From NCBI GenBank assembly GCA_038501785.1, contig JBAMJR010000195.1, forward strand, positions 4,559,501 to 4,623,500: a stretch of DNA of 64,000 nt, read 5' to 3'. The translations under genes and the position numbers were made by a program. Position 1 is the stretch's first letter. Each line of letters opens with the position of its first letter. Origin of the DNA: Myoxocephalus aenaeus. Lineage: Eukaryota; Chordata; Actinopteri; Perciformes; Cottidae. A model generated the notes under the pieces. That model did not search any database. It was not told where the DNA came from and saw only the letters and a list, made by a program, of their open reading frames with translations. Below are positions 28,192 through 40,910 of this stretch, in pieces.

Positions 28192-30194
28192 TTTGTTGTG
28201 CACACCTACTGTTGGAGCCCAGTTAATTGCACACTCCTCATTACCACGCATTGGAAAGGAGCTCCCTCTGAGCAAGTCAACTGCGCAGTAGACAGTTTTT
28301 CAAAGCTCTCGGTACACATCCATTTTCTGCAGGAGAAAAAAGGGAACGGGGAGGGGCGGGGGAGGATTCATGCTACACCTGACCTTTGACCTCAAGTTAT
28401 GAATTTCACAAACTGCTTCATGGATTATTTTTTCACTGTACGAGAGCGTTTGGAGACTCTCTGTAGCGGGAAACATTCCTCTTAGCTGCCCGGCTTGTGC
28501 GTGAGCATGTTGTTGTGCTCGCTCCGCTCAGTCTGCGTCCCAACAGTGGGACTAGAGTGTACGTGACCTCAAAGACTGAGCAGCATCTGTTAACCCCCTG
28601 ATCATTGTGTCTATCTGACGGCTAGGCTGGCGCAGCGTCTGCCCAGTCATGCGGGGGCCCGGCCAATAGATTCAGCAGTCCACGGTAATGAGCCCCAAAC
28701 GATTCCCAAGCTCAGTGCTGTCACTTTGATGACTCCAAAATTAACACTGCGCTCGACAAATCTCAACGCATGCTCTGGTAACATTCGAGAGAGAGGGAAT
28801 ACGTCTACTGTAATACAGGTACGAGAAAATTACAGTCACCCCTCTTCTACAAATGTAATTAGGAGCTTAGTGGCACTGGACATGGCGCAATGAATGTTTT
28901 GAAGAGAATGAAATTATTGCTGCAGCGAGAAACTCGATTTTGCCCTGATAACAGAGTTCTGTGCAGAGGGGTATGTGAAGATGGAGTTTTCTGTCCAGTG
29001 GTATAATGGAGTGCTCGGCTAGGAGGGTTTGTATACGTCCAAACAACTCATTTCCACAGCCTTTACACACAAAGGCATGAGCATGCACACACTGCCCCCA
29101 TGCATGCACGCAGACGTCCTGGCAACAACACACTCAAGAAAGAAAATACGCATTTTCTCTCACACACACAAACCTTTCATGGAGTGTGTGACATGTCCCA
29201 TACTTTTACATCCACATCTCTGTTCACGATTTCTCCTCTTCCTCACCCCTCCCTTTCCTTGACCTTCTCTTTTCATTAGTCAGAGTGTGTCTCATGCCCC
29301 TGAGCATGCTGATAGTGCACGGCTCCAAGGCTGCATTTATCAAGATGATAAAGCACTCCCAGACAACAGCCAAGTATCTCAAGGCTAGCGGCCGCGGTAC
29401 CTGACAAGTGACAACAAGTCACACACGGTCCTCCATCCCCCCGATCTCACCCTCCCGCTCTCCTCAGCCGTATACTATCGTCGGTCACAGGTTGTTGCCT
29501 TATGTCACACGAGCCCCTAATGAGAAGTTAAGTGCGGATGAAGGCGGGTGGCTGCATTCAGACGACAGATCTGCCTCCGCGTATGCATGCACACGCACTT
29601 TACCTCCACACACACACACTCACAACACAGCTGGCAGCCCACTGACGTCCATTGCGTCTGGAGTTCAGCGACATCCTGTTAAACCATGCAGGCCTTGAGT
29701 CACAGAGATGCAAGTCTTTCCACTTTTAACGTCGGCTTTCATCTTTGCCAGCTGTTCGGCTCGCTTCGCTCCCTCCATGCAGTGGCTGTTTCCTCACTCT
29801 CAGCCACAAAGGTGCTGCCTTGCCTTTGGGAGAGAAGGGGCTGCAGCCGGAAATCACTGTTCAGCGGTAAGACTCAAACTGACAGCTGAGATGACGGCGA
29901 AGTTATGTTATTCTCTTCAAAAGGTTTGAGCAATTGCTCTAATGGGAGGCAGTGGACACATTGTTGTTTTGTTCTTTTTCTCTCGCTACTCTTTTCTAGT
30001 CCCCATTAAATTGCTTTTAGACGTCATTTGTCTCCATTAAAATACATGTTCAATTAGAATTAAAAGGAAAATTGTTCATGAGTCATTTTGAATGAAAAGG
30101 CTCAAAAGGCAATTTTATTTTAGTGCGACAGATTTATTTTGTTCCTTCCAGCTTCTTACTGTTCCTTTCTTTCACTTGCAGTCTCTCTATCTGA

Positions 30195-30196
<2 letters not shown>

Positions 30197-30244
<48 letters not shown>
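30197..30244. repeat. (CA)n microsatellite
   Basis: About 24 CA units. Confidence 0.97.
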
Positions 30245-30246
<2 letters not shown>

Positions 30247-32036
30247 TTAGTTGACCGTGTGACTTAACCCTGTCAATATGCAAAGGAAATTACAAGATAC
30301 AAGATGATGCAAGATATTCAGCTTATCATAACTTTATGTGTTGCCACAATTGCTTTTATCAACATTATCATAATGTTTAAGTCTGTTAAATGTAAACCAA
30401 CTGTGACATCGCTACTACAATCTGACTATTAACATTTAGTGTCAGAGTGAGAGTCACAGCCTGAAATACAATTTCAGATTGAAAAGAGCATTTTGTTTAA
30501 AGGTCCTTTGTTAAACATTCAGAGCATTGATATAGCAGCAAACAGCTATGTGCTGTGTAAATATATACTGGAGGAGTAATGTCTACCTGAGCAGAGAAGG
30601 AAGTCACTCTTACTCTCTTGTGTTGTAATCCGAGGGCTTTGTTTACAATTTTGAATAGCACCCTTAAATAACATGTGCAAAAAAAAAATGTTGTAGCTGT
30701 TAGGAAATCCCTTCTCTTGCACAACAAACAGATGGAGCATAGTTTCTATTTTTTTAATTTTTAATAATGTTAAGTAAAATTAAGGACATTTTGGCAAGAA
30801 AGAGCACACGTGTTGCTCTGAAGAAGCATGCAGAAACGCTAGAATTATAATTATCTACAGTCTATGTTGCGAAAGGGAATTTCTTTAGACAAGAGTCGTC
30901 CACACGTCTTGCTGTAGAGGCCCAGTAGTGCACACTGCTGAAGGGTGTGATAGCTACACAGAGGTAATAGAGGACCTCTTTGAAGTGTTTCTGAAATACC
31001 AAATGTCAAGAAGGCGGACGGATGGTCATTCTGTTACATTTTTCATCTTCCCCTGGAGCTGTCAGGTTAACAAACCATTTAAAAAAGTGCTGCCGTTTGA
31101 GTGACGGCTGTGTTTTATGCATTATATACTTTTTTGTTTTAAAGTGTGACTCTGGATTTTATAACAGAAAAAAACATTAAGTCGATTGGCACTTCTGAAG
31201 CCTTCATTGATCAATGATGACTGTGGAGATTGTCCACTGTAGTCGTTTGTGTGACGGTTGCAAACTTGAATGTAATTGATTTTCAATCTCTTTAATGTCT
31301 TGATTCTAACCCTGACTTACTGTACATCTACTGGATCGGTCCAATAAAAAGGATGCAAGAGCTCTTTATGGTCACTTTGAATAATAAAATCATAATAAAT
31401 GTCCAATAAACGGCAAATATTAAATCACGTTACCAGAAATACTCTCCACCACTAAGTGCAACTTGCTGTCCACAAACACTCGGCTGGACGTACATCATGT
31501 TTGCCACGTTGCACCTCCTTTATCAGCGCAGTCTTCCTGGGGCCTCGAATGTGAACTTTTTATCATGGCCCTCGGCGTCTGATACCTTTAGCGCCTCTAT
31601 GAAATGCACCTGGTTGTCAAGTAACTCCAGCATTAACACGTCTGCATCATTAGGAGACGCTCAATGCAGCTGCTCTAGAAGTCAGGTAACGTAGTGTAAA
31701 GAGGGACGAAGTCCATGTCGGGAGGAGGTTGGGTCGGTCAAAAGACACAGGAGGTTCACCCAGGAGTCAGCTGTTCGTGTGAAACCAGAAGTCAATGTTG
31801 ACTTATTTTAACGTAGTCTCCATTGGTACTTAACTTACATCTCATCAAGCTATGTTGCCTACGAAATGTATACTTATTTAAACCAAAAACCACAATTGTT
31901 TACGAAACCTAACCAAGTACTTTTGTTGCCTAAACCTAAACCTAAGGGTTCCCCCGTGTGTTAAAATGTGACGCTAAGGGGTTCAGACCAGGTGTCCCTA
32001 TGTAACGAGTTGGGAATGAGAATAGGTTGCCCTTAT

Positions 32037-32072
32037 ACATACATACACACACACACATACACACACACACAC
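32037..32072. repeat. (CA)n microsatellite with TA interruptions
   Basis: ACATACACAC-type array, imperfect. Confidence 0.93.
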
Positions 32073-32934
32073 GCTCTGCTTTCTAGCCCTGCCATAGCGT
32101 TTTCTCACAAGGTTGTTCAGTATTCCAGATCGTATCTCTCTGTAGATGCTTAACTCTCACCTTTGTCAGTCCTGCTGCATGTGAGCTGTCTTCTGAATCA
32201 AAGGCTACAAAACCTCTCAAGAGCTCCACAGCAATATCTAAAGGTTGCTGACCATTGTAGTGTTTTCTTTATTTTCAGCTTCAACATCAGAATACATTTT
32301 CAGTTGTATCACTGTATGCTTAACAATATGAACTCTCTGATAAGATCCCTCCAGGACGTCTCGGCAGAAATGGTAGGGTTGTACACTTGGCATTGCCAGC
32401 TGCAAGTGTTTGTTTCATGCTTCACTATCTCATTTAATGTTCCTTCACTATGTGAGGATTTTGATTCTTAATAGCCTCCTTATGTTAGGGTTTCTGGAAC
32501 AGTCGACCTGTTTCTCTGTAGCTGCCCTCTCTTTTCTCCTCTTCTTATTCAAAACCTACCGCTGAGTTGACTTCCATGGCGCCATTGGGCTCCTTCTTTG
32601 TACTGTAAAAATGAAGATGAACATTGTAATTGATGTATCTCACTTTTTGCTTTTCCTTCACTCTAAAAGACAGGAAATTAAACAGGATTTTTGTGTTTTC
32701 ATGTTTGCTATAATCCAGAAAAAACTACTGGTTATATTAACAATATCAACAATCACCTCAAGGATAAAATACAGCACCCGAGCTCACCATCTAGACCTGG
32801 AAGCATGACATTTCTAGTTATTGATTTTTATTTTAAAGTTCGGCAATGTTGATTTCCTCAGAGGTCTGTGTCTCATAGCTGGATGCATGACATTACACGG
32901 ATCACACAAGTAATTATCATATCAATTTACAGAT

Positions 32935-33040
32935 GGCACATTGGTGTGGATTCAAACCCGCACTCCTCCCCCAACAGCCGTAATCTGTGTGCCCTTGAGC
33001 AAACCACTTGACGCCCAGCCGCTCCAGCAAAGCAGAAAGA
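32935..33040. repeat. tRNA-derived SINE-like fragment
   Basis: The stretch has TGGATTCAAACCCGC, similar to a tRNA B-box region in either orientation, followed by CTGTGTGCCCTTGAGCAAA and CCACTTGACGCCCAGCCGCTCC. The phrase 'TGTGCCCTTGAGCAAGGCACTTAACCCC' is characteristic of fish tRNA-derived SINEs (family knowledge). No full A-box and no clear 3' tail were found, so only a fragment is claimed. Confidence 0.55.
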
Positions 33041-34496
33041 AGCGTGATTGTTGTAAGAAGCTCCCAGCTGGGATTGTTTATGAACCTTGGTGTTGTAAGC
33101 AACAACAAAAAATGGAAACAGCAGGGTAAATCTTCTTCAGAGAAATAACATGTCTTAAAGAAACCAAAAAATAAAAGTAGTGCCTGTATCCAGCTGATGG
33201 TGCCTGGCTGAGGCCGTGACCTGGTGCAGGTTGACTTTGACCTCGCTGAATGGCCTCCGCTGTGTGATCAGTGGTGATCAGCGCCGTTTGGCCAAGAAAA
33301 GCCGCTTACTGCAACTGCTCTGCTCTTGCCTGTGTGGCCTCACTTCAGATGGAAGGGTCAGAGTTTATGGAGCCCTGACCTTACTGGATGTTGGCGAGAG
33401 TTGTTCATGAAGAATTTGGCAATATTTGCCTGCTCTCAAACAAGGGACCAAATGAACTAGATTTTGTAATGGCATTGGTTAGTATGAACTGTGGAACAAA
33501 TCTCTAAACGCAGCATGGATTATTTCATATATTATTAAGTGAAACGCTTTATTGTGTAATATGTTGCCTCTGAGCTCTCTGCTGTTACTGATTAACCTTC
33601 TGCACATCTCTGTTTGTTCTTCACCACAGAATCTCAGGAATTAAGCCATGTGACGGCCTCTAAATAATCAAATTCACACACAGCTGTATGTTCATGTTTA
33701 CTATAGCACATAAGAAATGAATAAACAATATTAAATCGACAACAAATGCATAGCCTGGCCTGAAGCCATTCAACATTTGTCTTGACAGCGAATGCAGCCA
33801 GAAGAAAACGAAGAGCGAACCGGTGTATCAGTTAATACATAATAGGTATGTGAAGGGAAGAAATTTCAAGAAAACGACGGACTCCGCCATTAACAATGAA
33901 AACGACTACATGGTATTCACAGAATGTATAAACATTGAATTGGTATCATGGAAAAATGTCAACCATGTCCCGTGTAATAAATAGGGGAGGATTTGTATGT
34001 GCGATTTTTATCCTTCGCACATCCCAGCAACACTGATTGCTACAGTAGTCGTTGCTGGATGAGAACCTCCAATACATCATCGTATCAACCACAACGATGC
34101 ATTAATGAGGTTCTCACATATTTCCACTCTAAATTGAGACTGATAAGAAATGAAATACATACGAACATGTATACTGAAGCCTATATATCAACCAATACCC
34201 CAGACATCAATGCAGAGTGGGACAGTGGCATTTTGAGCTCAACACTGGGTGGCTGCAGGGTGCAGCTGGAAGCTGAGAGGTGAGTGGGATGAAGCAGAAG
34301 GCAGGTGGAATAAAGTGACCCGCAGGCTCAAGGAGAGAGGGGGGGGGGGGTGATAATAAGGAATCCATGTGACTGACTCAGAGTGATGGGCTTACCTGGC
34401 CATGAATATTTCAGACAGCAGTGAGGTGTGTTATTACAGCTCAGTGGGAACACTCACAACATGGGGCAAGACATGTGCCATCAAGAGATAGGACTG

Positions 34497-34498
<2 letters not shown>

Positions 34499-34552
<54 letters not shown>
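34499..34552. repeat. (CA)n microsatellite
   Basis: About 24 perfect CA units and a terminal GCACA. Confidence 0.97.
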
Positions 34553-34930
34553 ATGCGTATTCTTTTCCCCCAGCATTCAGAAAGAATGCTTTTCAAATTG
34601 TTCATTCATGTTGAATACCTGAATAGCAAAATGTTTTCATCAACAAACTAACAACAGCATCTTCCACTGACATGCTCCCGTGAATCGATATACCAACGAG
34701 TCAATAAGCAGGGAAAGGTTTACACGCTATCGGAAGACCTGCTCTGCGAGCGGGGAGAGTAAAATAAATCCATGTGCAGCATTTTACTTGAGTTGGAACA
34801 GTCCCACATGCCAAGAAGACGATTAAATAAATATTCTGTTTACATAGACTGGGTGCCCAGGGTTCTGCAAACTAGTACAGCAAAGCAGCGTCACTCAGCT
34901 AGCTAACAATCCAGTGCCTACAGCCATTCT

Positions 34931-34985
<55 letters not shown>
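34931..34985. repeat. (TG)n-(TA)n microsatellite
   Basis: Five TG units followed by about 22 TA units. Confidence 0.97.
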
Positions 34986-34987
<2 letters not shown>

Positions 34988-35878
34988 CCTCCATTATTTC
35001 ACCAGGGTCTACCTCTCAAGCCACCAACTCTTTTACAAAACAGTGTCTGGAGATGAGACTGTCATAGAGTTCTATGATTGGGAAGCATGTGCTGGTTTAG
35101 AGTACCCTTAAAAAAACGTTTGAGAAATGCATTTTGAATGTATCCAGGATAATGGGTGTTTTATTGAATATGTGGCCTTCACCATGAATGTCGACAGCAT
35201 AAATACTATACAGAATGACGGCTTTGTATAGCACTATATTTGCGCCATGGTTTTCTTAGCTGAAAACTGGTTGAATATAACCTCAGAAGCATTGATTTGC
35301 TTTAATTCAAAAGCAGTGAACAAAAAAAAAATGAATATCAGAATGCTAGAATTACCGTGACAGCATGATTATCATGACTTACTTATTCAACATAATTAAA
35401 ACCATTGTCAACTGAGTATTTCCTTATTCTAGTTACAGTGTATGAGATATTCACAAACAATTCCCACTGACGGTGACTTCCTCACCTTCCAACATGGACA
35501 CCTGAGACAACAGCAAAGTCAAGGGCAGGGAACAGCCAGTCTTATGCATTATACATTATCCCTTAGTTATTCATCAGAAAGGACGCGCATTAACCTGTGT
35601 GCAACCCAGAGAGCGGCCATTAATATTCAGCAGATAGCCGTTTGAACAGCTCCAAAAATAAGCGGAGTGACTCGCACACGCGTGTGGCTGGTAATTAAGA
35701 TGTGTGGGCCTGCAGCCACACATATGATCACGAAAGGACAAAAAGCCATTCAGCGCATTACATTCTTGCAGTGAATTCACATCCGTGTTTGTAATTTGTA
35801 GTCTCTTTAAATTGTACTCACATCTGGACTCAATCGATTCATCTGTGAATACAATGAGCATCTTTCAGGAAAGGTAAC

Positions 35879-35942
35879 ATAATAATAATAATAATTTAAT
35901 TGTATATAGCACTTTTCAAAATGCTCAAAGACGCTTATTATT
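35879..35942. repeat. probable retroposon tail fragment (AAT)n + TATATAGCACTTTTCAAA
   Basis: An (ATA/AAT)n run followed by TTTAATTGTATATAGCACTT, TTCAAAATGCTCAAAGACGC resembles the short 'TTTATTTGTATAGCGCTTTTCAAGG' repeat seen widely in fish. The length is only about 60 bp, so the call is tentative. Confidence 0.45.
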
Positions 35943-36560
35943 ATACACTGTATATATTGTGTTGAGGCTGAAAATCAGTTAAAAGCATCTCCTTTATGCC
36001 TGTAGATGAATACAGTTTGTTGTTTTTAAAAACACAACATCTTGCATGTTAATAGACTATTATAGTTTAATTTCTTAAATGTTTCTGTTGCCTTCCTGTT
36101 ATGCTTTAAATTGACAAAATGATAAGTTTGACTTACAGCAGTGTTCCCTCTAAGCTGCGCGCGTGCGCGGCCGCGCAGGACAGTCGAAGTGGCCGCGCAA
36201 AAGATTTTTCAGACCGCGCACATTTTTCAGACCGCACAAACGATTTTTTTTCAGGGGTTAAAAATATTTTTTGCGCCAGTGTTTCTGAGATAGGAGTGAG
36301 CCATCATCGCAATAGAAGATCTTTGATGTGACGTGTCGAGTCTTCTTGGCCAATCAGCGTCCCGTTTCTCGACATGCGCTCTCTGTACATCCGCTACCGC
36401 TCTGTACCACTGCTAGCGCTCTGCCTCCGTTAGCACCCCCCACCCCCGCTGTCCTCCTCCGGGCGCCAGGAGTGAAGCTCGCCTGGAGCGCCACATGAGC
36501 TAGGGCCGGCGCTGTTTAGGCTACTCTTGGCGGGCCCTGCTCCAGCAGTTATAGGCTACC

Positions 36561-36701
36561 ATGGCGAAAAGAAAGGCAGAGCAGGTGCCCCAGAAAAAGG
36601 TCTGCCTAACGTTCAAACATGAGTGGCTAGATGAAATAGTCCAAACTGACACAGGTAGGATGAAACTTTCATCCTACCTGAGTGGAAGCTTGATTACCTA
36701 A
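36561..36701 (+). pseudogene. hAT transposase-like gene, N-terminal fragment
   Basis: The frame begins MAKRKAEQVPQKKVCLTFKH, then EWLDEIVQTD, and ends at TAA after about 46 codons. The start resembles KIAA1586-like/ZBED hAT-derived proteins, which open MAKRK and then carry a zinc-finger region. A one-base shift near 36670 allows reading on through DYLKRHLTQKVHVDALKTLR and further to a TAA at about 36844. The gene is therefore broken by frameshift and stops. Confidence 0.7.
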
Positions 36702-36895
36702 AGCGTCATCTGACACAGAAAGTCCATGTAGACGCATTGAAAACATTAAGACTTAGACATGGCAACTCCATCGATCAAATTCTCATCGAAGCTATTTGTG
36801 TTGTCGATCAAAATATTGATCGACAACGTGATGCTAGCAATTAACACCAACATGTCCATGTTATCAGTTCAGGATATATCATATGGCAAAATACG

Positions 36896-37204
36896 TTGAC
36901 CTACCTCAGAGTTGGAGAAGCAAAAATTGTCCACACACTAATTGTGGATGAAAGTACCGATATCTCAGTGCATAAGATGCTTGTGCTTTACATAAAGTTT
37001 CGGGAGCAAACTGATTTCAGTTACAAGACAGTTTTTGCTGGAATCATTCAGCTTTCAGGATGCACTGCAGAAAACATCCTTGATGCCATTACCAAGTTCT
37101 ACGCAGATCATGCGCTAGACATGAACAAAATGGTAATGTTTACTTCAGATGGTGCTTCTGTCATGTTAGAATGTATGTCTTCCATAGGCCTGCAGACAAG
37201 ATGA
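36896..37204 (+). pseudogene. hAT transposase-like gene, catalytic-region fragment
   Basis: About 100 codons are open and include LIVDESTDISVHKMLVLYIK, then FAGIIQLSGCTAENILDAI, then KMVMFTSDGASVML. The DESTD and SDGA motifs correspond to Asp-containing blocks of the hAT RNase H-like domain. The similarity is to the KIAA1586/ZNF862 group, from memory. The frame ends shortly after SDGASVML. The C-terminal dimerisation region of a complete hAT transposase is not visible, so this is a remnant. Confidence 0.78.
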
Positions 37205-38808
37205 GCCACATAGCCAGATAGGCCTATCTCCCTCAATGACATTCAAATGACATGTTGTGTAGCCTAGTTTGTTGCAAACCACTCCAGTTATTAAATTGTT
37301 TATATAGGCTACCTTTAGGAAAAATGACACCATGTCAATTTAATAGGCCTATAATTATTGTTAAGCACTGCATTATCATTTTTCTTTCAATGAAGTTCCA
37401 CTTAAATGTTGTACCTGCTGAGAAATGACTAAACACCTTTGATACTTTTATTTTTTATATATATCATTATCAGTCATAACCTCGCCTTATTGAAGTTCAA
37501 CAAAGATCCTTTAAGTTCAACTAAACTGACTGGGAACATTTTAATGATGGTGTTTTACCAAAGTCCAGCCATTATAAAGGATATTGAATAAATATCAACC
37601 TTGCATACATATTGATGCATTTGCTGTCATCTCTTTGAATCCCCTATGGCTAACGCAGGCTTGTGGTCATTTTTCGGCAGGTCGCGTGGTTGTGAATTGC
37701 TCACAGTGCTGAAATGTGCGCTCAGAAAAAAAAGAAAATTTGCTCGGTGCTGAAAAAGATTTGAGGGAACATTGCAGCCGAGTATGTGCTGAAAAACACC
37801 CTGTGGGGTAAAGTCAAGTTTAAAAGGTGATGAACGGGGATAAAAGTGAATGTGTGTCAGCAAAAAAAATTACCAAAAAGGGGCAAGAAGCAGAGAGAAG
37901 GTAAATATAAATAAATGACGGCTCATTGTATTAAATCCATGCTTTGCAACCTAAATTGGATAACCATCATCTGCTTATGGAGCTGATGTAATGGGAGGTT
38001 AAATGCTGTTGGTGGCACCTGAAGAGCATTTGTGAAGGGATTAAAGATGTGTAGAGAGTTCCCAGTCAGTCCAGGGATTCTAATTAAATATAATCTCTAA
38101 ATTAATTTATCTTCCATCTAAAACATCTGGGCCAAAGCCCCCTTTCAGCGTGTAGTAGCCTGTCTGTGGCCAGCTCTGTCCCAAAGTGCACATGAAGCGA
38201 TACTAGTGAGATGATGAGTAAGTTTGAGGTGATATTGCTGCAGTAGCTATTTGTGTTCTCGTAGATGTTACAGAAATATTGATGTCTCTGGAAAGTCAAA
38301 ATTCAATATTATACCCAGCCAGTTTAATTATTCACTGTATTTCAGGGGTAGCAAAATGATCTTGAGAATCCATGCCAGAGCAACAGAACTGGTGGGGGGG
38401 GGGGTAATGAAGCTCACCTTTCTGGTAGAAATAAAATGTTACGGCTGATTCAGTGAGCTTTTGAATCCTGTGTGAATCCGTTGGTTTGAGGCTGGGGATC
38501 CAGATCTTTCGCTGCCGTGACTAGCACCTGTAAAACAGCCAAGCGGGCGCACAATCAAGTGTGTTCTCGCAGACCAAACTTTTACATCTGCCAGAATGTC
38601 ATTTTGGAGGAGCAGCAGGATGCCTTTCACTTTATCCACTCTGTGTCACGGTTGGGGAAACAGACAACTGGGGATGGATCCAAATGCAGGTAGTTACGGG
38701 GAGCATAAGGGGGATGTAAAGAAATATCCAAAACGTACAGGTGAGTCCAAAAATGGGTGATTGAAAATCCAATCACTTTTATTGTTTGGGACGGTGTGTT
38801 TGTGCAAC

Positions 38809-39290
38809 TGCTGAGAACTAACGGAAACTACAGCACAGACGTTACGCTATACCTCGCCACAGCTCAGCTGCTGCTAGGCGGACAGTTTGGTGAGTTTAAT
38901 TTAGTTTTTGGCAGGATTGTACAGAGTGTCTTATACGACGACTTCAAGCCTATTGCCTGCATGCATATGTTTTTTGTTTTTTTTTGCAGTGTTTTGCAGC
39001 CCATAGGTTGCGTTCACCACCTGTTGTTAGATGCCTCACTTCAATGTGTTTGGCTACCGGTACACACACACACTGCTGAGTACATCCCCGCCACTCAGCA
39101 GCTGCCATGCAGGCAGAAAAGCTTGGTGAATTTAATTTGTTTTTTTGGCAAAGATGAACGCTGTGTCTTATACAACAACTGTGAGTCGATTGCCTGCGTA
39201 CACGGCCGCTTGTTTGAATGAAGTATGTTATATTACTCCTTACAGCCCATTAGTGTCTAGACAGGGGGTGAGCTAAATATAGGTTGTATT
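38809..39290. repeat. diverged tandem duplication, unit about 240-265 bp
   Basis: Two copies share TTGGTGAGTTTAATTTAGTT / TTGGTGAATTTAATTTGTTT (38887 and 39123), GTGTCTTATACGACGACT / GTGTCTTATACAACAACT, and ATTGCCTGCATGC / ATTGCCTGCGTAC. They also share TGCTGAG upstream (38809 and 39074) and CAGCCCAT downstream (38998 and 39244). The offset is 236-265 bp, with insertions. A TE origin is possible but not recognised. Confidence 0.75.
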
Positions 39291-40910
39291 CATTCAATCA
39301 CTCAATACAGCTGTTGTTTTTCACACCTCACAGAGATCTCCACTCTGAGAGCACCTTTCGTGTTTATTTGAAGTTCGGTCAACATTTGATCATTGGAGTG
39401 ATCAAATAAGCAAAAATAGCCACAGAGCATAGTCACCATTTCAAAAACTAGAAAAACTATTTCAACGCGAGCATCTGCAGTATTTTGGAGATGAGAGGAA
39501 AGGGTTGGAAGGCTGTGAGGCGCATAACCTCCATCCATTCTCCACTTATTTTTCTCGACTGTTCTCGTGTGCATGAACTAAGGCCGAGGGTCTCACTTGG
39601 AAGAGTTAAAACAAAAAATGATTACCAACTAGTTTATATTATTTACATCTGCTTCTCTTATTTCCCAGAAAAGAAGCAAGAGGTCATCTCTGAGTCAGGT
39701 TCATTTGTATAAACACAGATCTTTTGAGACTGCGAGAGAGGATTGCAAAGTGTATTTAGTGTTACTGCTGGTGGTCCTTCCCTGCTTGCATTTGCATGCA
39801 AAAGATCCACATCACCCAATATTCAATGCGAGAGGAAAGTCAGCAGATCATCAGGATACATCGTCTTGGAACCTTGAATTTTTACACGATTCTGTGGCAT
39901 CGAATAGATGTTGAGATAACGCACAGGATAAGTGAAAACGTTGATCTGCACCAGGGTCTGTGGGGTTCATCCTCTGAGCACCATGCATGTCTGTCTGTTT
40001 ATGGCAGTTCACCCAATAGCTGTTGAGCTGTTTCAATAAAAGCAGTAAATGTCAACCTGCTGGCAGAACTAGAGGAAAAGTCAGATCTTAGAATTCATCA
40101 GGTTTTTGTTCACGGGGTTTAAAAAGGGCAACACAAATATCAACCCTTGCATGCAGCTTATGTCAACTAGAAGTAGAAAAGTGTCAGCTTAATGATGGAG
40201 AATTTAAATCTAATAATTGAGAAATTCATTTGTATAATTTGTATCTAATAAAGACACAACAAATATGAAATTAGCCTATTTAATTAGTCAGACAATCCAG
40301 TTGCTGCGGTCATGTCAGCAGCGTTGATGCTTGTTGCTTCACAGGATTTAAAAAAAACACGGAGGTGGAATTGTAGAAACGGCTCAATGCCGGGTGGCAA
40401 AGCTTCCCTTTGTGCTCACGGAAGTAGCATTAATGAATCAGAGTATTGATTAATGGTGAAAGGACAGTTTTATCTATAGATTTTTTAATGGAAGGATGTC
40501 TCACTCGCTCATTGTAGACTTTGTTCAGAGCGCACCGCCTCAGCATCGAGGACTGGGTTTTCTCTCACTGTTGCCAAGGGAGCTGGAGTGGACATACATG
40601 AATACTGTGGAAGATCTATGAGCAGGACTGTATCCTCCAGTAGTGCCACCAGCTCTGGGCGAAGTAAGAGGTGAGGCTAATGCCACTGAAATGTACTCGA
40701 GCAGTGCAGCAAAAATATGCACCAGGAAGCAAACTTCAGCTTTAAAATGGTCTCTTAAAATTCACCCTTCAGGAGTTTTGGGTTTTTGGCAAGCCAATTA
40801 TTTCTCTCTGTTTACTCGAAGTAAAAGTGTAGAGTTTCAAAACAGTCAAAAGTCAAGGATGAAATTGTAATTCCACCCTTACATGCTCTTTGATTAGTGG
40901 CTGCAATATA

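Larger units (their letters stand above)
36139..37774 (+). mobile_element. decayed, internally deleted hAT element (KIAA1586/ZBED-like)
   Basis: The left end starts CAGTGTTCCCTCTAAGCTGC and the right end is the imperfect inverted copy GAGGGAACATTG at 37763-37774. Subterminal GC-rich TTTTTCAGACCGCGCAC motifs recur on the left, and partly inverted relatives appear at 37690-37760. Flanking octamers (ACTTACAG and CAGCCGAG) do not match, so no clear target duplication remains. Inside are broken pieces of a hAT-like transposase on the plus strand. About 1.6 kb is short for an autonomous member, which suggests deletion. Confidence 0.78.
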
